From: Dactylis glomerata
Taxonomy: Eukaryota > Streptophyta > Magnoliopsida > Poales > Poaceae
Length of the DNA stretch: 64,000 bases
Assembly: GCA_007115705.1 (NCBI GenBank)
Contig: QXEO01000869.1
Coordinates: 1,891,001-1,955,000 of the forward strand
Reading direction: 5' to 3'
Position numbers and translations under genes: made by a program. Shown here one piece after another: positions 47,019 through 56,208 of the stretch. The notes under the pieces are model-generated. The model ran no database searches and was not told the origin of the DNA. It saw only the letters and a list, made by a program, of their open reading frames with translations. Numbering within the stretch: position 1 is the first letter of the stretch; each line of letters opens with the position of its first letter.

Positions 47019-47410
47019 TGAAGATCTCCATCATCAACAAGCATGCAAGCAGCCAAAGAATTGAAGCTGTCAAAAGTTCTTCACATGCATGCAAGAAGAA
47101 GGAATTCAAGCCAAAGTAAAGAAGCAGACTCCAAGACACCATCATGTGAAGCGAGAAGATTTTTCCAAGATGAAGATAAGGAAGAAGTCACCTCCATGTC
47201 ACCTCCATAGCCAGCCAAGGCAATTTGGTGGCTGTACAAATAGTCCCTCCAACATGCTCTAAAATGGCTAAGGCCTAGAAAGCCTAAAAAAGTCCTACAA
47301 AATAGGTGTATGATGAGCAAGAGGAGACAAGAACCAATAATGGTGAAAGAAGGCTGTAGAATGCAGCAATAATAGAGAAGCAAGGCTGCAGAAATGGTGC
47401 TCTCTCGTGC

Positions 47411-47417
47411 CTATAAA
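47411..47417 (+). promoter_or_regulatory. Viral promoter TATA box, left arm, reading into ORF1-4
   Basis: TATAAAA lies in GTGCCTATAAAAGGAGAAG. A start some 30 bases on would give a leader of about 800 bases before ORF1. Leaders of this length, with many short ORFs, are usual in this family. Confidence 0.75.
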
Positions 47418-47628
47418 AGGAGAAGAGCGCAGCGAAGGAACACACACGGAGAACACACAGAGCAAGCAAACACCAGCAGAAGAAACACCAGCCAGCAGCG
47501 AGCTCCTGCGAGAACTCTCTGCTTAGTAGTAGTAGTAGTAGTACCACCACCACTTGTAATAATAAGCCTGCATAGTGAAGGCAATCGTGTTGTACCGAAG
47601 GAGCTAAGGTAATCCTCCTTCTCGTGTA

Positions 47629-47667
47629 AACCCTTCGGGGCTTCCCGAAAGGGAAAACCATATGTAA
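47629..47667 (+). promoter_or_regulatory. Leader hairpin followed by a start-stop uORF
   Basis: CCCTTCGGGGCTTCCCGAAA followed by GGG (47629-47651) can pair as a stem of about nine pairs with a small loop. It is followed at 47662-47667 by ATGTAA, an AUG directly followed by a stop, and this is the first ATG after the predicted transcript start. Leader hairpins next to short uORFs guide ribosome shunting in related viruses; that role here is inference. Confidence 0.5.
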
Positions 47668-48221
47668 GCTATATTGTGGAAATGAAGTAGTTTCGTGTTT
47701 CCCTTAATCTTTTCAGCATGTTTATATGGGATGGGTTCTTATGCTAGGGATCCTATAGGAGAAACCTCTGCATGTAGTTCTCTGTTAAGCCTTGTGTATG
47801 GCGTCAGAACGAGAACCTTAGTTGTAGAGAAGTGTTCCCTTTGGGTGGAACTGTCTGGGAAGACAATAAGAAAATAACCCATATAAATTTGACTAAACAA
47901 ATTTAGGGAAATAAACTTAGCTACTCCTGAAGCAATATGGTGAAAAATATGGTGAGTACCGAGTAGGACAATACAACTCTGCGTACACCCCGCTCGAATA
48001 GTTGGCCTCGACAGCCATAAAGATCCTGCAGAATATACAAAAATAAATATTATAATCTGAATATTAAATTTACGTATTTATAATCATTAATATAAAAGAA
48101 TTTATAATCTGAATATTAAACTTACGTATTTATAATTGTTAATATAAAAGAATTTTATCACGCATAGTTCATATATATCCCGCATATTAATATTACTGTT
48201 TATTTATATTTGTGTATTGTT

Positions 48222-48233
48222 GGTATCAGAGCA
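48222..48233 (+). other. Viral primer binding site, tRNA-Met type
   Basis: TGGTATCAGAGC is complementary to the 3' end of initiator tRNA-Met. It lies inside the open frame of ORF1, just before the likely start. The inverted right arm stops within this site (GATACCAAC at 55019). Confidence 0.9.
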
Positions 48234-48243
48234 AGGTTTAATC

Positions 48244-48732
48244 ATTGAAAGGTTAAGGTATCTGAATTTAGAAGTTAGCGCAGGTAGAATTATAAAAACT
48301 AAGGAAAATATTGATATAAGGTGTAGAATAAATACATCTGAAGAGCATACTTGGCATACTACTCATAGCCAGCTGAATATAATTGTTGATCTCATATATA
48401 ACTTTTTCATATCTTGGGGAAAAAGACAAGATATATTAGATCAGAAGTTTGAAAGTTTATTGAAAGAATACAATAAGCTTGCAGAAAAATATTCAGGTTT
48501 GAATAATAAAATTGATATAGCCTTGCATAAGCTAGAAGAAGCAAAGGCAAGACAGAATACAGTTTGCAGAAATAACGATTACATTAAAGAAGAAGTACAA
48601 TCCATTGGGAAAAATATAGAGCATAGTTTAAATAAGAATAAAGACTTGTTGTCAGGATCCACAACAAGGCAAGATCATATTCTTGAAATTAAAGAATTGG
48701 TGCAAGAGGTAAAAACTCTGATCCTCTCATAA
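48244..48732 (+). CDS. Viral ORF1, coiled-coil protein without ATG
   Basis: The frame is open from before the primer site to TAA at 48730-48732 and contains no Met codon at all. An in-frame ATT at 48244 (ATT GAA AGG) is a candidate non-AUG start, as is known for tungrovirus ORF1; I chose it for that reason. The protein has a long heptad-like part (residues around ILDQKFESLLKEYNKLAEKY and LHKLEEAKA) and is charged. In related viruses P1 is a small protein of unclear role, thought to associate with virions. No break is seen. Confidence 0.7.
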   Translation: MERLRYLNLEVSAGRIIKTKENIDIRCRINTSEEHTWHTTHSQLNIIVDLIYNFFISWGKRQDILDQKFESLLKEYNKLAEKYSGLNNKIDIALHKLEEAKARQNTVCRNNDYIKEEVQSIGKNIEHSLNKNKDLLSGSTTRQDHILEIKELVQEVKTLILS

Positions 48733-48737
48733 TTTGC

Positions 48738-49022
48738 ATGTCCGAATATAACAAAGCATTAAGCGAAGTAGCCAAATATTTAACGCCTTCTATTGGTTTC
48801 TCCGATCACGACTCACCAAAAGAAGACTCTAAAATTTTAATAAAGCAAAATAATACAATCATTCAGTTATTAATCCAAGTCTAAGAGAAATTAAATAGAG
48901 AACAAGGTAACAAAGAAATTGTGTTAGCATCATCTGGTGTAGTAATATCATCAAAGAATATTAACTCAGAAAAATGGACATATCTAAAAGCCTCAATAGA
49001 AGAGACAAAGGTCTCCAAGTAG
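48738..49022 (+). pseudogene. Viral ORF2, small protein with one nonsense codon
   Basis: ATG 48738 opens a 94-codon frame to TAG 49020-49022, interrupted by TAA at 48882-48884 (codon 49). It starts 5 bases after the ORF1 stop and overlaps the ORF3 start by 49 bases in another frame. Size and place fit the small second protein of badna- and tungroviruses, which binds nucleic acid or coat protein. No motif is seen. Confidence 0.65.
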
Positions 49023-52000
49023 TAAGGCAAGATTCGAGACCCTTAACAATGATGAATAGAATTTCATGCAGCAGAAATGATGATATTGATAGTTTAGAAG
49101 AAGTTATAGACCTAGATAGAGATCTAGAAAGATATCAAAAAGATACATTAAGGAAAATAAGACCACAACAAGTTTATCATATGGGCATGTTTGAAAGTAG
49201 AAGCGGCCTATATAGAATTTCTAGAGAAATTGAGTTAAGTGTGATAACTCATCCTGTAGACCTAAGGATTGTGAGTAAGAATATTGAAAATGAACTTAAA
49301 TATAGTGGTTATAAATACATTCATCAAGGTATGTATATCATAGGAGTTAAAGGCATGACAAGAAAGAAATTAGGAGCGAAGGTTCTAATAACATTACTAG
49401 ATAAAAGATGGGGATCAATAGATAAAGCTTCATTAGGCTTTATGGAAGGTGATATGAATGAAAATAGGCTAATAACCTACATAGCCCCAGACCTAATGAT
49501 GCCCGTAAAAGAATTTATAGATAAAATGAGTTTTGGATTCCAGACTAAAGGATATGAAGATTTTAGAGGAACAAATTTGTTAGTAAGCATAGAATTTATA
49601 GGAAGGCTCACTAACAAAAGCAGCTCTAGATATAGAGTAAATGTAAATGACGTAATTGAAAGTATGCAGTCAAAAGGTATAAAGTTTATGAGTCCTCTTA
49701 AAATTAGTTCTGAAGAAAGAGCAGGAGAAGAGTGGAATATTGGAGAATTAATAGAAAAGAAAGAACTAAAACTACCTGAAAATTACATTAGCTATCAAAA
49801 TTGTGAAGGAAGTAGTAGCATTAGGTTCACAAATTATAAAGCCGCATCCTTAGATGACACAGAATCTTTAATGTCAGAATCTGAATTTAGTGATAATAGG
49901 TGCAAAGGTGCGACTGAGTGCATGGAAAAGGCAAATCTAGACAATGAAATAACTCATTGGGAAGGAAAATTAAAACATATAGAATGGGAATATAATAATT
50001 CTATGATTAAAGATTGGCCTAAGATCCGAGAAAAGGAATTATTTTTCATTAGAGAAATTTCAAGACTTAAAAAATTAAGAAGTGACAAAAATAATACCGC
50101 TAGCAGTTCAGTTATGGTAAAAAATATGGTTGAGCCCAAAGACAAAGATAAAAATGTCAATATCAACCAAAGTCATAAGGATAAAGTTATAGATGAAGAT
50201 GACCAATGGGACATAAACAATAAATTGCTATTAGAAAGTTATGAAGAAGAAGAAAAAATAGTAAACGAAATACTAGAAGAAGAAATAGACTACGATGAGT
50301 CTGAAGCATATGATGATTTTATAAATTCCCTAGATGAGGTAGGGTTACATAATTTAGAAAATGCAATGGAAGCCATGGAAGTTGAAAATAGTAAGAGAAA
50401 AAGATCTGCATATGGTGATAGTTCAGTAAAACAAGAAGGAGAAAGAGAGAGAGCAACCAGACCAGCCGGAAGATGGCCTCCAGAAAAAGAAGATTTTCAA
50501 CAAACATACATCCCAGGACAATACAGGCATATGGGTTCTAAAAGAAGAGATTTTGAAAGGCCAGTGCAATTTCAAAATTTTAGGAATGATGGTGCTATAC
50601 TAAACTTAGCAGCCCATGATCCTGCAGATTGGCCAAATATAATTAGCATATGGAAAAACCTAATAGTTCAAAAATATATACAAAACCAACATAATATAGG
50701 AAATAAGGTAGAAGATATGCTAACATATCTTGAAACATTTTTAGGAGAATCCGTAAAAGTTTTATGGGAACAATGGGTAGAGACATATCCAAATAATTAT
50801 GAAGAATTAAAAAGGGCTGGAAGTAACCCAAATAATTTTGCTAACATTATATCAAATATGATCATAGCAGAAGACCCAGAATTAGGAAATACAGCATTAC
50901 AAAATGAAAGATTGAGAGAAATAGAAAAATTAACTTTAACTAGTTGGAAAGGAATAAAAGAATTCTCTCAGCATTATTTATATAATGCTACCAATGCTAA
51001 ACAAGGCTACAACAAAGGTGTTGTTGAAAGATATTTTAATAAATTACCTGACCCATTAGGATCCATAATATTTGAAGAATATAAGAAAGAAACAGAAGGT
51101 TTCATCATGAATATATCCCAAGCCATAACCTTTGTTTTTAAACATTTAAGAAAAGTTTGCACAAGTATACAAGCACAACGATCTATGAAGAGATCTGATT
51201 ATAATTTCTGCAATAATATTGTCAAAATTCCATTAACATATGGAGAAGATAGGCATAGGAATAAAAAATATTACAAACCTCAAAGGAGAGATAATAGAAA
51301 TTTTAGGACAAAAAGAAGATATTTCTTAAGAAGGTCAGATAATAGAGCCCCTTTCTTACATAAGAGAAATGTAAGAAGATATAATCCCAGAAAAACATAT
51401 GATAGTACGTGCAGGTGTTTTATATGCAACTCACCTGATCATCTAAGTAGAACTTGTCCCAATAAAGATCAGAAAAGATATTCTAGTAAATTAGAAGAGC
51501 AAGAAAGAGTGCTAATCATAGATAGTGTCAATGAAAATATATTAGTATGTGATGATGAAATAAAAGATGATGAGTCAATATATTCAATCATAGAAACAGA
51601 TGAAGTAGAAAATGAGATAAGAGAAGAAGAATCAAGTGAAGATGAGATAGACTTAATAGAAGAACTAGCAGGTTTAAAAATTGAAATGATGAATCAAGTA
51701 GATTGTGAGCATGATTGGATTAGAGGTAAAGGAGACTATTATATAAAATGTGCTTTTTGCATATACTACCCAAGCCAAGAAAATAGGTCAACTTGTAGTT
51801 TATGTTTAAGACAAGCATGTTTTTCTTGTTTGAAAGCTAAGAATCAAAGTTGGAGACAAGAAATAGAATATGAACCAGAAGATCGAGTACTATCAAGTAG
51901 AGTTAGAAATCTAGAAAATAGGATAAATAAACTAGAAGCAGAATTAGAAGAAATAAATTATAAGTTACAAAATAATAATAATAGTGTTAAATGTCAAGAA

Positions 52001-54052
52001 GATAATACAACCAAAAATACTGAATTAAAAGATCAAATGGTAACTGTAAGAGAAAGTAAAGGAGATAGGCATATACAATTAAAAGATGCTATAACAAGCT
52101 TTGGGAATAAATATATAGTACGCCTACCATTTAAGGAAGTACTAGGAATACGGATTCCAGTTAAAATAATTTTGAAGCCAAACATTTCTTACAAAATATT
52201 AGCATTATTAGATACAGGTTGCACTAAGAACATAATTCATGATAAGTATTTTGCAAGATGCCCTGAAATAGTTAAAACAATAGATGATAATAAAGCCGAA
52301 GTATCCACAGACATGTCAGGAATAAAGAAAGTACATAATCAACTAGCGTATAACATCGAATCATACATAAATGGCACCAAATACATAATAGATGAAATTA
52401 CAATCAGAGATTTATCTGTAATAAGTGATGATATGATATTAGGATTGAGGTTTTTACAACAATCCTTGCAAACCACTATTATACATGAAGAAGGAGTTAC
52501 ATTCATCCCACACCAAGATAATGTTCCATACATATCTGAGGTACGAAAACAAAGAAAATCCTTGCAAAATGTAGAAATATCTAAGCTGGAAGATGAGGGT
52601 AGCACTAGTATAGACCCTCTTGAAATCTGCAATGAAGAAGAGCTTAGTGATAGTATAGAAGAATATCATATAGAAAATACATGCATTGAGTGCATAGGGT
52701 TACAATCTTTCTCACCTAATTGGTATAGAGATATAAAATCAAAAAATGATATAGACAAGATTGTGCGAAGGCTAGAAGATATACAAATCATTGGAGAAAT
52801 ACCAATGAAACATTGGGATAAGAATGCTATAGTATGCAAAATAAATATTATAAACCCTGATTACATAATTAAGTCAGGACCTATAGAAGCTACTCCCAAA
52901 GATATAGAAGAATTCAAAATGCATATTGAAGAATTACTGAAATTAAGGGCAATAAGAGAAAGTAGAAGCCCTCATAGATCCGCAGCTTTTATAGTTAGAA
53001 ATCATGCTGAAGAAGTTAGAGGCAAGTCTAGAATGGTTATTAATTACAAAAGACTTAATGATAATACCATAGATGATGCATATAATATACCAAATAAGCA
53101 AGAATGGATTAACAGAATACAAGGAAGCAAATATTTCTCAAAGTTTGATTTAAAGGCCGGTTTTTGGCAAGTAAAAATGGCCGAAGAATCTATTTCGTGG
53201 ACAGCATTTACATGTCCTCAAGGTCATTATGAATGGCTAGTTATGCCTTTAGGATTAAAGAATGCGCCTGCATTATTTCAAAGAAAAATGCAAAATATAT
53301 TCAATGAGAATCAAGCATTCATATTAGTCTATGTAGATGACTTGTTAGTCTTCTCAAAGACTTATAAAGAGCATATTGCACACCTTGAAGTTTTCTTTAG
53401 AAAGGTAGAACAAAATGGGTTAATATTATCTAAAAAGAAAATGGAAATTTGCAAAGAGAAAATTAATTTCCTTGGCCATGAAATAGGAGAAGGAAAAATA
53501 TATTTGCAAGAGCATATAGCTAAGAAAATATTACAATTTCCTGATGCCATGAATGATAAAAAGGTTTTACAACAATTTTTAGGAATTGTAAACTACGCAA
53601 GAAACTATATAGATAACTTAGCAAAGATTGCTGGACCATTATATGCTAAATTAAGAAAGAATGGTCAGAAATATTTTAATTCTGAAGACATAAAATTAGT
53701 TCAGGCTATTAAAGAAAAGGTTAAAAACTTGAAACCCTTAGAATTACCATTAGAAGATAATTATTTCATAATTGAAACTGATGCATCTAAGGTAGGATGG
53801 GGTGCTATATTAAAGCAAAAGCCTAATAAATATTCTCCAAAGGCAGAAGAAAAAATATGTAGATATGCCTCAGGGAGTTATAAGTTAAAAACTGTGAATA
53901 ATATTGATAGAGAAATTCTTGCAGTTGTCCATGCCATTAACGCATTTAGATTATATTTAGGATTTAAAGAATTTACAGTACGAACAGATTGTGAAGCAAT
54001 ATGTAGGTATTACAATCAAATCAATAGTAAGAAAAGTTCTACTAGAAGATAG
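48974..54052 (+). CDS. Viral polyprotein (ORF3): MP, coat, protease, RT, RNase H
   Basis: A single open frame of 1692 codons. Residues about 60-260 are a 30K-type movement protein with GVKGMTRKKLGAKVLITLL near 123-141. An acidic part (370-480) precedes the basic coat region (about 500-810). A CCHC knuckle uses C815, C818, H823 and C828. A second Cys motif uses C926, C929, C941, C944, C949 and C952 with spacing CX2CX11CX2CX4CX2C. Protease has LDTG at D1080. RT has FSKFDLKAGFWQV and YVDD at 1453-1456. RNase H starts at ETDAS (D1603). The frame ends early at TAG 54050-54052: the viral reading continues 38 codons beyond, to a TGA at 54167-54169, and holds the last RNase H motif. So only the C-terminal tip is cut off. 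The codon use is very AT-rich, unlike host genes nearby. Almost complete openness suggests a fairly recent integration. Confidence 0.92.
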   Translation: MDISKSLNRRDKGLQVVRQDSRPLTMMNRISCSRNDDIDSLEEVIDLDRDLERYQKDTLRKIRPQQVYHMGMFESRSGLYRISREIELSVITHPVDLRIVSKNIENELKYSGYKYIHQGMYIIGVKGMTRKKLGAKVLITLLDKRWGSIDKASLGFMEGDMNENRLITYIAPDLMMPVKEFIDKMSFGFQTKGYEDFRGTNLLVSIEFIGRLTNKSSSRYRVNVNDVIESMQSKGIKFMSPLKISSEERAGEEWNIGELIEKKELKLPENYISYQNCEGSSSIRFTNYKAASLDDTESLMSESEFSDNRCKGATECMEKANLDNEITHWEGKLKHIEWEYNNSMIKDWPKIREKELFFIREISRLKKLRSDKNNTASSSVMVKNMVEPKDKDKNVNINQSHKDKVIDEDDQWDINNKLLLESYEEEEKIVNEILEEEIDYDESEAYDDFINSLDEVGLHNLENAMEAMEVENSKRKRSAYGDSSVKQEGERERATRPAGRWPPEKEDFQQTYIPGQYRHMGSKRRDFERPVQFQNFRNDGAILNLAAHDPADWPNIISIWKNLIVQKYIQNQHNIGNKVEDMLTYLETFLGESVKVLWEQWVETYPNNYEELKRAGSNPNNFANIISNMIIAEDPELGNTALQNERLREIEKLTLTSWKGIKEFSQHYLYNATNAKQGYNKGVVERYFNKLPDPLGSIIFEEYKKETEGFIMNISQAITFVFKHLRKVCTSIQAQRSMKRSDYNFCNNIVKIPLTYGEDRHRNKKYYKPQRRDNRNFRTKRRYFLRRSDNRAPFLHKRNVRRYNPRKTYDSTCRCFICNSPDHLSRTCPNKDQKRYSSKLEEQERVLIIDSVNENILVCDDEIKDDESIYSIIETDEVENEIREEESSEDEIDLIEELAGLKIEMMNQVDCEHDWIRGKGDYYIKCAFCIYYPSQENRSTCSLCLRQACFSCLKAKNQSWRQEIEYEPEDRVLSSRVRNLENRINKLEAELEEINYKLQNNNNSVKCQEDNTTKNTELKDQMVTVRESKGDRHIQLKDAITSFGNKYIVRLPFKEVLGIRIPVKIILKPNISYKILALLDTGCTKNIIHDKYFARCPEIVKTIDDNKAEVSTDMSGIKKVHNQLAYNIESYINGTKYIIDEITIRDLSVISDDMILGLRFLQQSLQTTIIHEEGVTFIPHQDNVPYISEVRKQRKSLQNVEISKLEDEGSTSIDPLEICNEEELSDSIEEYHIENTCIECIGLQSFSPNWYRDIKSKNDIDKIVRRLEDIQIIGEIPMKHWDKNAIVCKINIINPDYIIKSGPIEATPKDIEEFKMHIEELLKLRAIRESRSPHRSAAFIVRNHAEEVRGKSRMVINYKRLNDNTIDDAYNIPNKQEWINRIQGSKYFSKFDLKAGFWQVKMAEESISWTAFTCPQGHYEWLVMPLGLKNAPALFQRKMQNIFNENQAFILVYVDDLLVFSKTYKEHIAHLEVFFRKVEQNGLILSKKKMEICKEKINFLGHEIGEGKIYLQEHIAKKILQFPDAMNDKKVLQQFLGIVNYARNYIDNLAKIAGPLYAKLRKNGQKYFNSEDIKLVQAIKEKVKNLKPLELPLEDNYFIIETDASKVGWGAILKQKPNKYSPKAEEKICRYASGSYKLKTVNNIDREILAVVHAINAFRLYLGFKEFTVRTDCEAICRYYNQINSKKSSTRR

Positions 54053-54165
54053 GTTTTATTTGAAGATATCATAACTGGGAATGGTTATAAAGTAATTTTT
54101 GAGCATATTAAAGGAAAGGACAATAGCTTACCTGATATATTCTCTCGCGCATCAATTTTGCAGAA

Positions 54166-55014
54166 ATGAAGAGAGGAATACTCCCTAACGGGACAGAAGT
54201 TTTCACATTTGGAATCGATAATACATTGAGAATATTCCCTCCAAATACATTCAAATTCAAGGCAAAGGGACATATTGCTCTAGATGAAATTCAAGAATGT
54301 ATATTGGACAATTTCTGGTTCCAATATAATAATAAAAGAGAAGAGAAGGGATATTTATTATCCATTCTGAATAGCCTTGCAGAATATTTTAACATGATGA
54401 ATAAAAATATACCGAAGTCAGCAAGAATTTAAACGCAGGAAATAATATCAGTATATGTCCTATTTGATGGAAGTAAACCAGGAATATATACAAGATTTGA
54501 GGAATTAGCAAAACAAAAAACAATAGCAAGAATGAAGGGAGAAGATTTAACATGGAAAAAATATATAGATATCAATGAAGCCATGAAATATGCAAAAGAT
54601 ATCATTGGAGAAGATTTCTATATAGACCCTAAAGTGAAGGAATATATTGAGAAGGTTAAAGGAAAAAACAAGAATACTCCCCCTCCACCGAATACAACTC
54701 ATACAAAGGGAGAATCATCAAAGAAGGCAAAAGAAGAAGAAGAGTCCCCCCAGACTCTGACATATAAGGCGTGCCTTTTAAAAGGCGTGGATCCTCTGGA
54801 TTCAGAGCATATAGACCTGAAGGTAGATCAAAAATTTGAAGAAATTGCAAAAACATGGAAAGTAGAATTAAAAGCAGAAATTTTAAAAGAATTACAAGCT
54901 AAATTTAATGAAAAATTTGAAGAATTAAAAAGAGAATATGATTCTAAATATGATATGAATTTTCTAGACGATGACCACATGGACATCGCTGGACATGGTC
55001 AGCTCCAAGAATAA
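54166..55014 (+). pseudogene. Viral ORF4, one nonsense codon, viroplasmin-like motif
   Basis: ATG 54166 overlaps the original polyprotein stop as ATGA. The frame runs 282 codons to 55014 and is broken only by TAA at 54430-54432 (codon 89). After the break, DGSKPGIYTRFEE (from D101) and the following Lys/Tyr-rich part resemble the small RNase H1 N-terminal / caulimovirus viroplasmin domain, which binds RNA-DNA hybrid or double-stranded RNA. The C-terminal part is charged, with KKAKEEEE and a likely coiled coil. In tungroviruses ORF4 lies here and acts in silencing suppression. The homology is judged from the motif only. Confidence 0.65.
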
Positions 55015-55018
55015 ATAT

Positions 55019-56186
55019 AGATACCAACAATACACAAATATAAATAAACAGTAATATATAAATAGTAAAATAAATATGCGGGATAAATATGAACTATGCG
55101 TGATAATAAATTCTTTTATATTAACGATTATAAATACGTAAATTTAATATTCAGATTATAATAATATTTTTTATATATTCTACAGGATCTTTATGGCTGT
55201 CGAGGCCAACTATTCGAGCGGGGTGTACGCAGAGTTGTATTGTCCTACTCGGTACTCACCATATTTTTCACCATATTGCTTCAGGAGTAGCTAAATTTAT
55301 TTCCCTAAATTTCTTTAGTCAAATTTATATGGGTTATTTTCTTATCGTCTTCCCAGGCAGTTCCACCCAAAGGGAATACTTCTCTACAACTAAGGTTCTC
55401 GTTCTGACGCCATACACAAGGCTTAACAGAGAACTACATGCAGATGTTTCTCCTATAGGATCCCTAGCATAAGAACCCATCCCATATAAACATGCTGAAA
55501 AGATTAAGGGAAACACGAAACTACTTCATTTCCACAATATAGCTTACATATGGTTTTCCCTTTCGGGAAGCCCCGAAGGGTTTACACGAGAAGGAGGATT
55601 ACCTTAGCTCCTTCGGTACAACACGATTGCCTTCACTATGCAGGCTTATTATTACAAGTGGTGGTGGTACTACTACTACTACTACTAAGCAGAGAGTTCT
55701 CGCAGGAGCTCGCTGCTGGCTGGTGTTTCTTCTGCTGGTGTTTGCTTGCTCTGTGTGTTCTCCGTGTGTGTTCCTTCGCTACGCTCTTCTCCTTTTATAG
55801 GCACGAGAGAGCACCATTTCTGCAGCCTTGCTTCTCTATTATTGCTGCATTCTACAGCCTTCTTTCACCATTATTGGTTCTTGTCTCCTCTTGCTCATCA
55901 TACACCTATTTTGTAGGACTTTTTTAGGCTTTCTAGGCCTTAGCCATTTTAGAGCATGTTGGAGGGACTATTTGTACAGCCACCAAATTGCCTTGGCTGG
56001 CTATGGAGGTGACATGGAGGTGACTTCTTCCTTATCTTCATCTTGGAAAAATCTTCTCGCTTCACATGATGGTGTCTTGGAGTCTGCTTCTTTACTTTGG
56101 CTTGAATTCCTTCTTGTTGCATGCATGTGAAGAACTTTTGACAGCTTCAATTCTTTGGCTGCTTGCATGCTTGTTGATGATGGAGA
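55019..56186 (-). repeat. Right arm of the viral inverted repeat (promoter and leader, inverted)
   Basis: It begins 4 bases after the ORF4 stop with GATACCAAC, inside the inverted primer site. It runs through the leader and promoter to GGAGATCTTCAG, the inverse of the left arm start. It carries the (TAG)n/(CTA)n triplet tract at about 55670-55688, as the left arm does at 47525-47543. Confidence 0.93.
55793..55799 (-). promoter_or_regulatory. Viral promoter TATA box, right arm, reading antisense
   Basis: TATAAAA on the minus strand is the twin of the left arm box and drives towards ORF4 and ORF3 in antisense. The only visible differences around it are single bases. Confidence 0.7.
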
Positions 56187-56208
56187 TCTTCAGAATTTTG
56201 AAATATTT

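Larger units (their letters stand above)
47019..48228 (+). repeat. Left arm of the viral inverted repeat (promoter and leader)
   Basis: It is the inverse of 55019-56186. It runs from GAAGATCTCCATC through the TATA box and leader to the primer site. A 52-bp unit is tandemly doubled at 48051-48154 (TATAATCTGAATATTAAA), while the right arm has one copy. Elsewhere the arms are nearly identical. Confidence 0.93.

Noticed and set aside
47284..47661. 125-codon frame antisense in the viral leader, also at 55550-55927
   Set aside because: It appears in both arms only because the arms are copies. It contains the TATA box and triplet repeat, so it is non-coding leader sequence.
47695..47877. 60-codon frame kept in three leader copies
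   Set aside because: It has no ATG start at its beginning. Conservation follows from recent duplication of the leader and does not show selection.
48222..48233. tRNA gene suspected from TGGTATCAGAGC
   Set aside because: Only the 12-18 bases complementary to the tRNA end are present here and at 32068-32079. These are primer sites, not tRNA genes.
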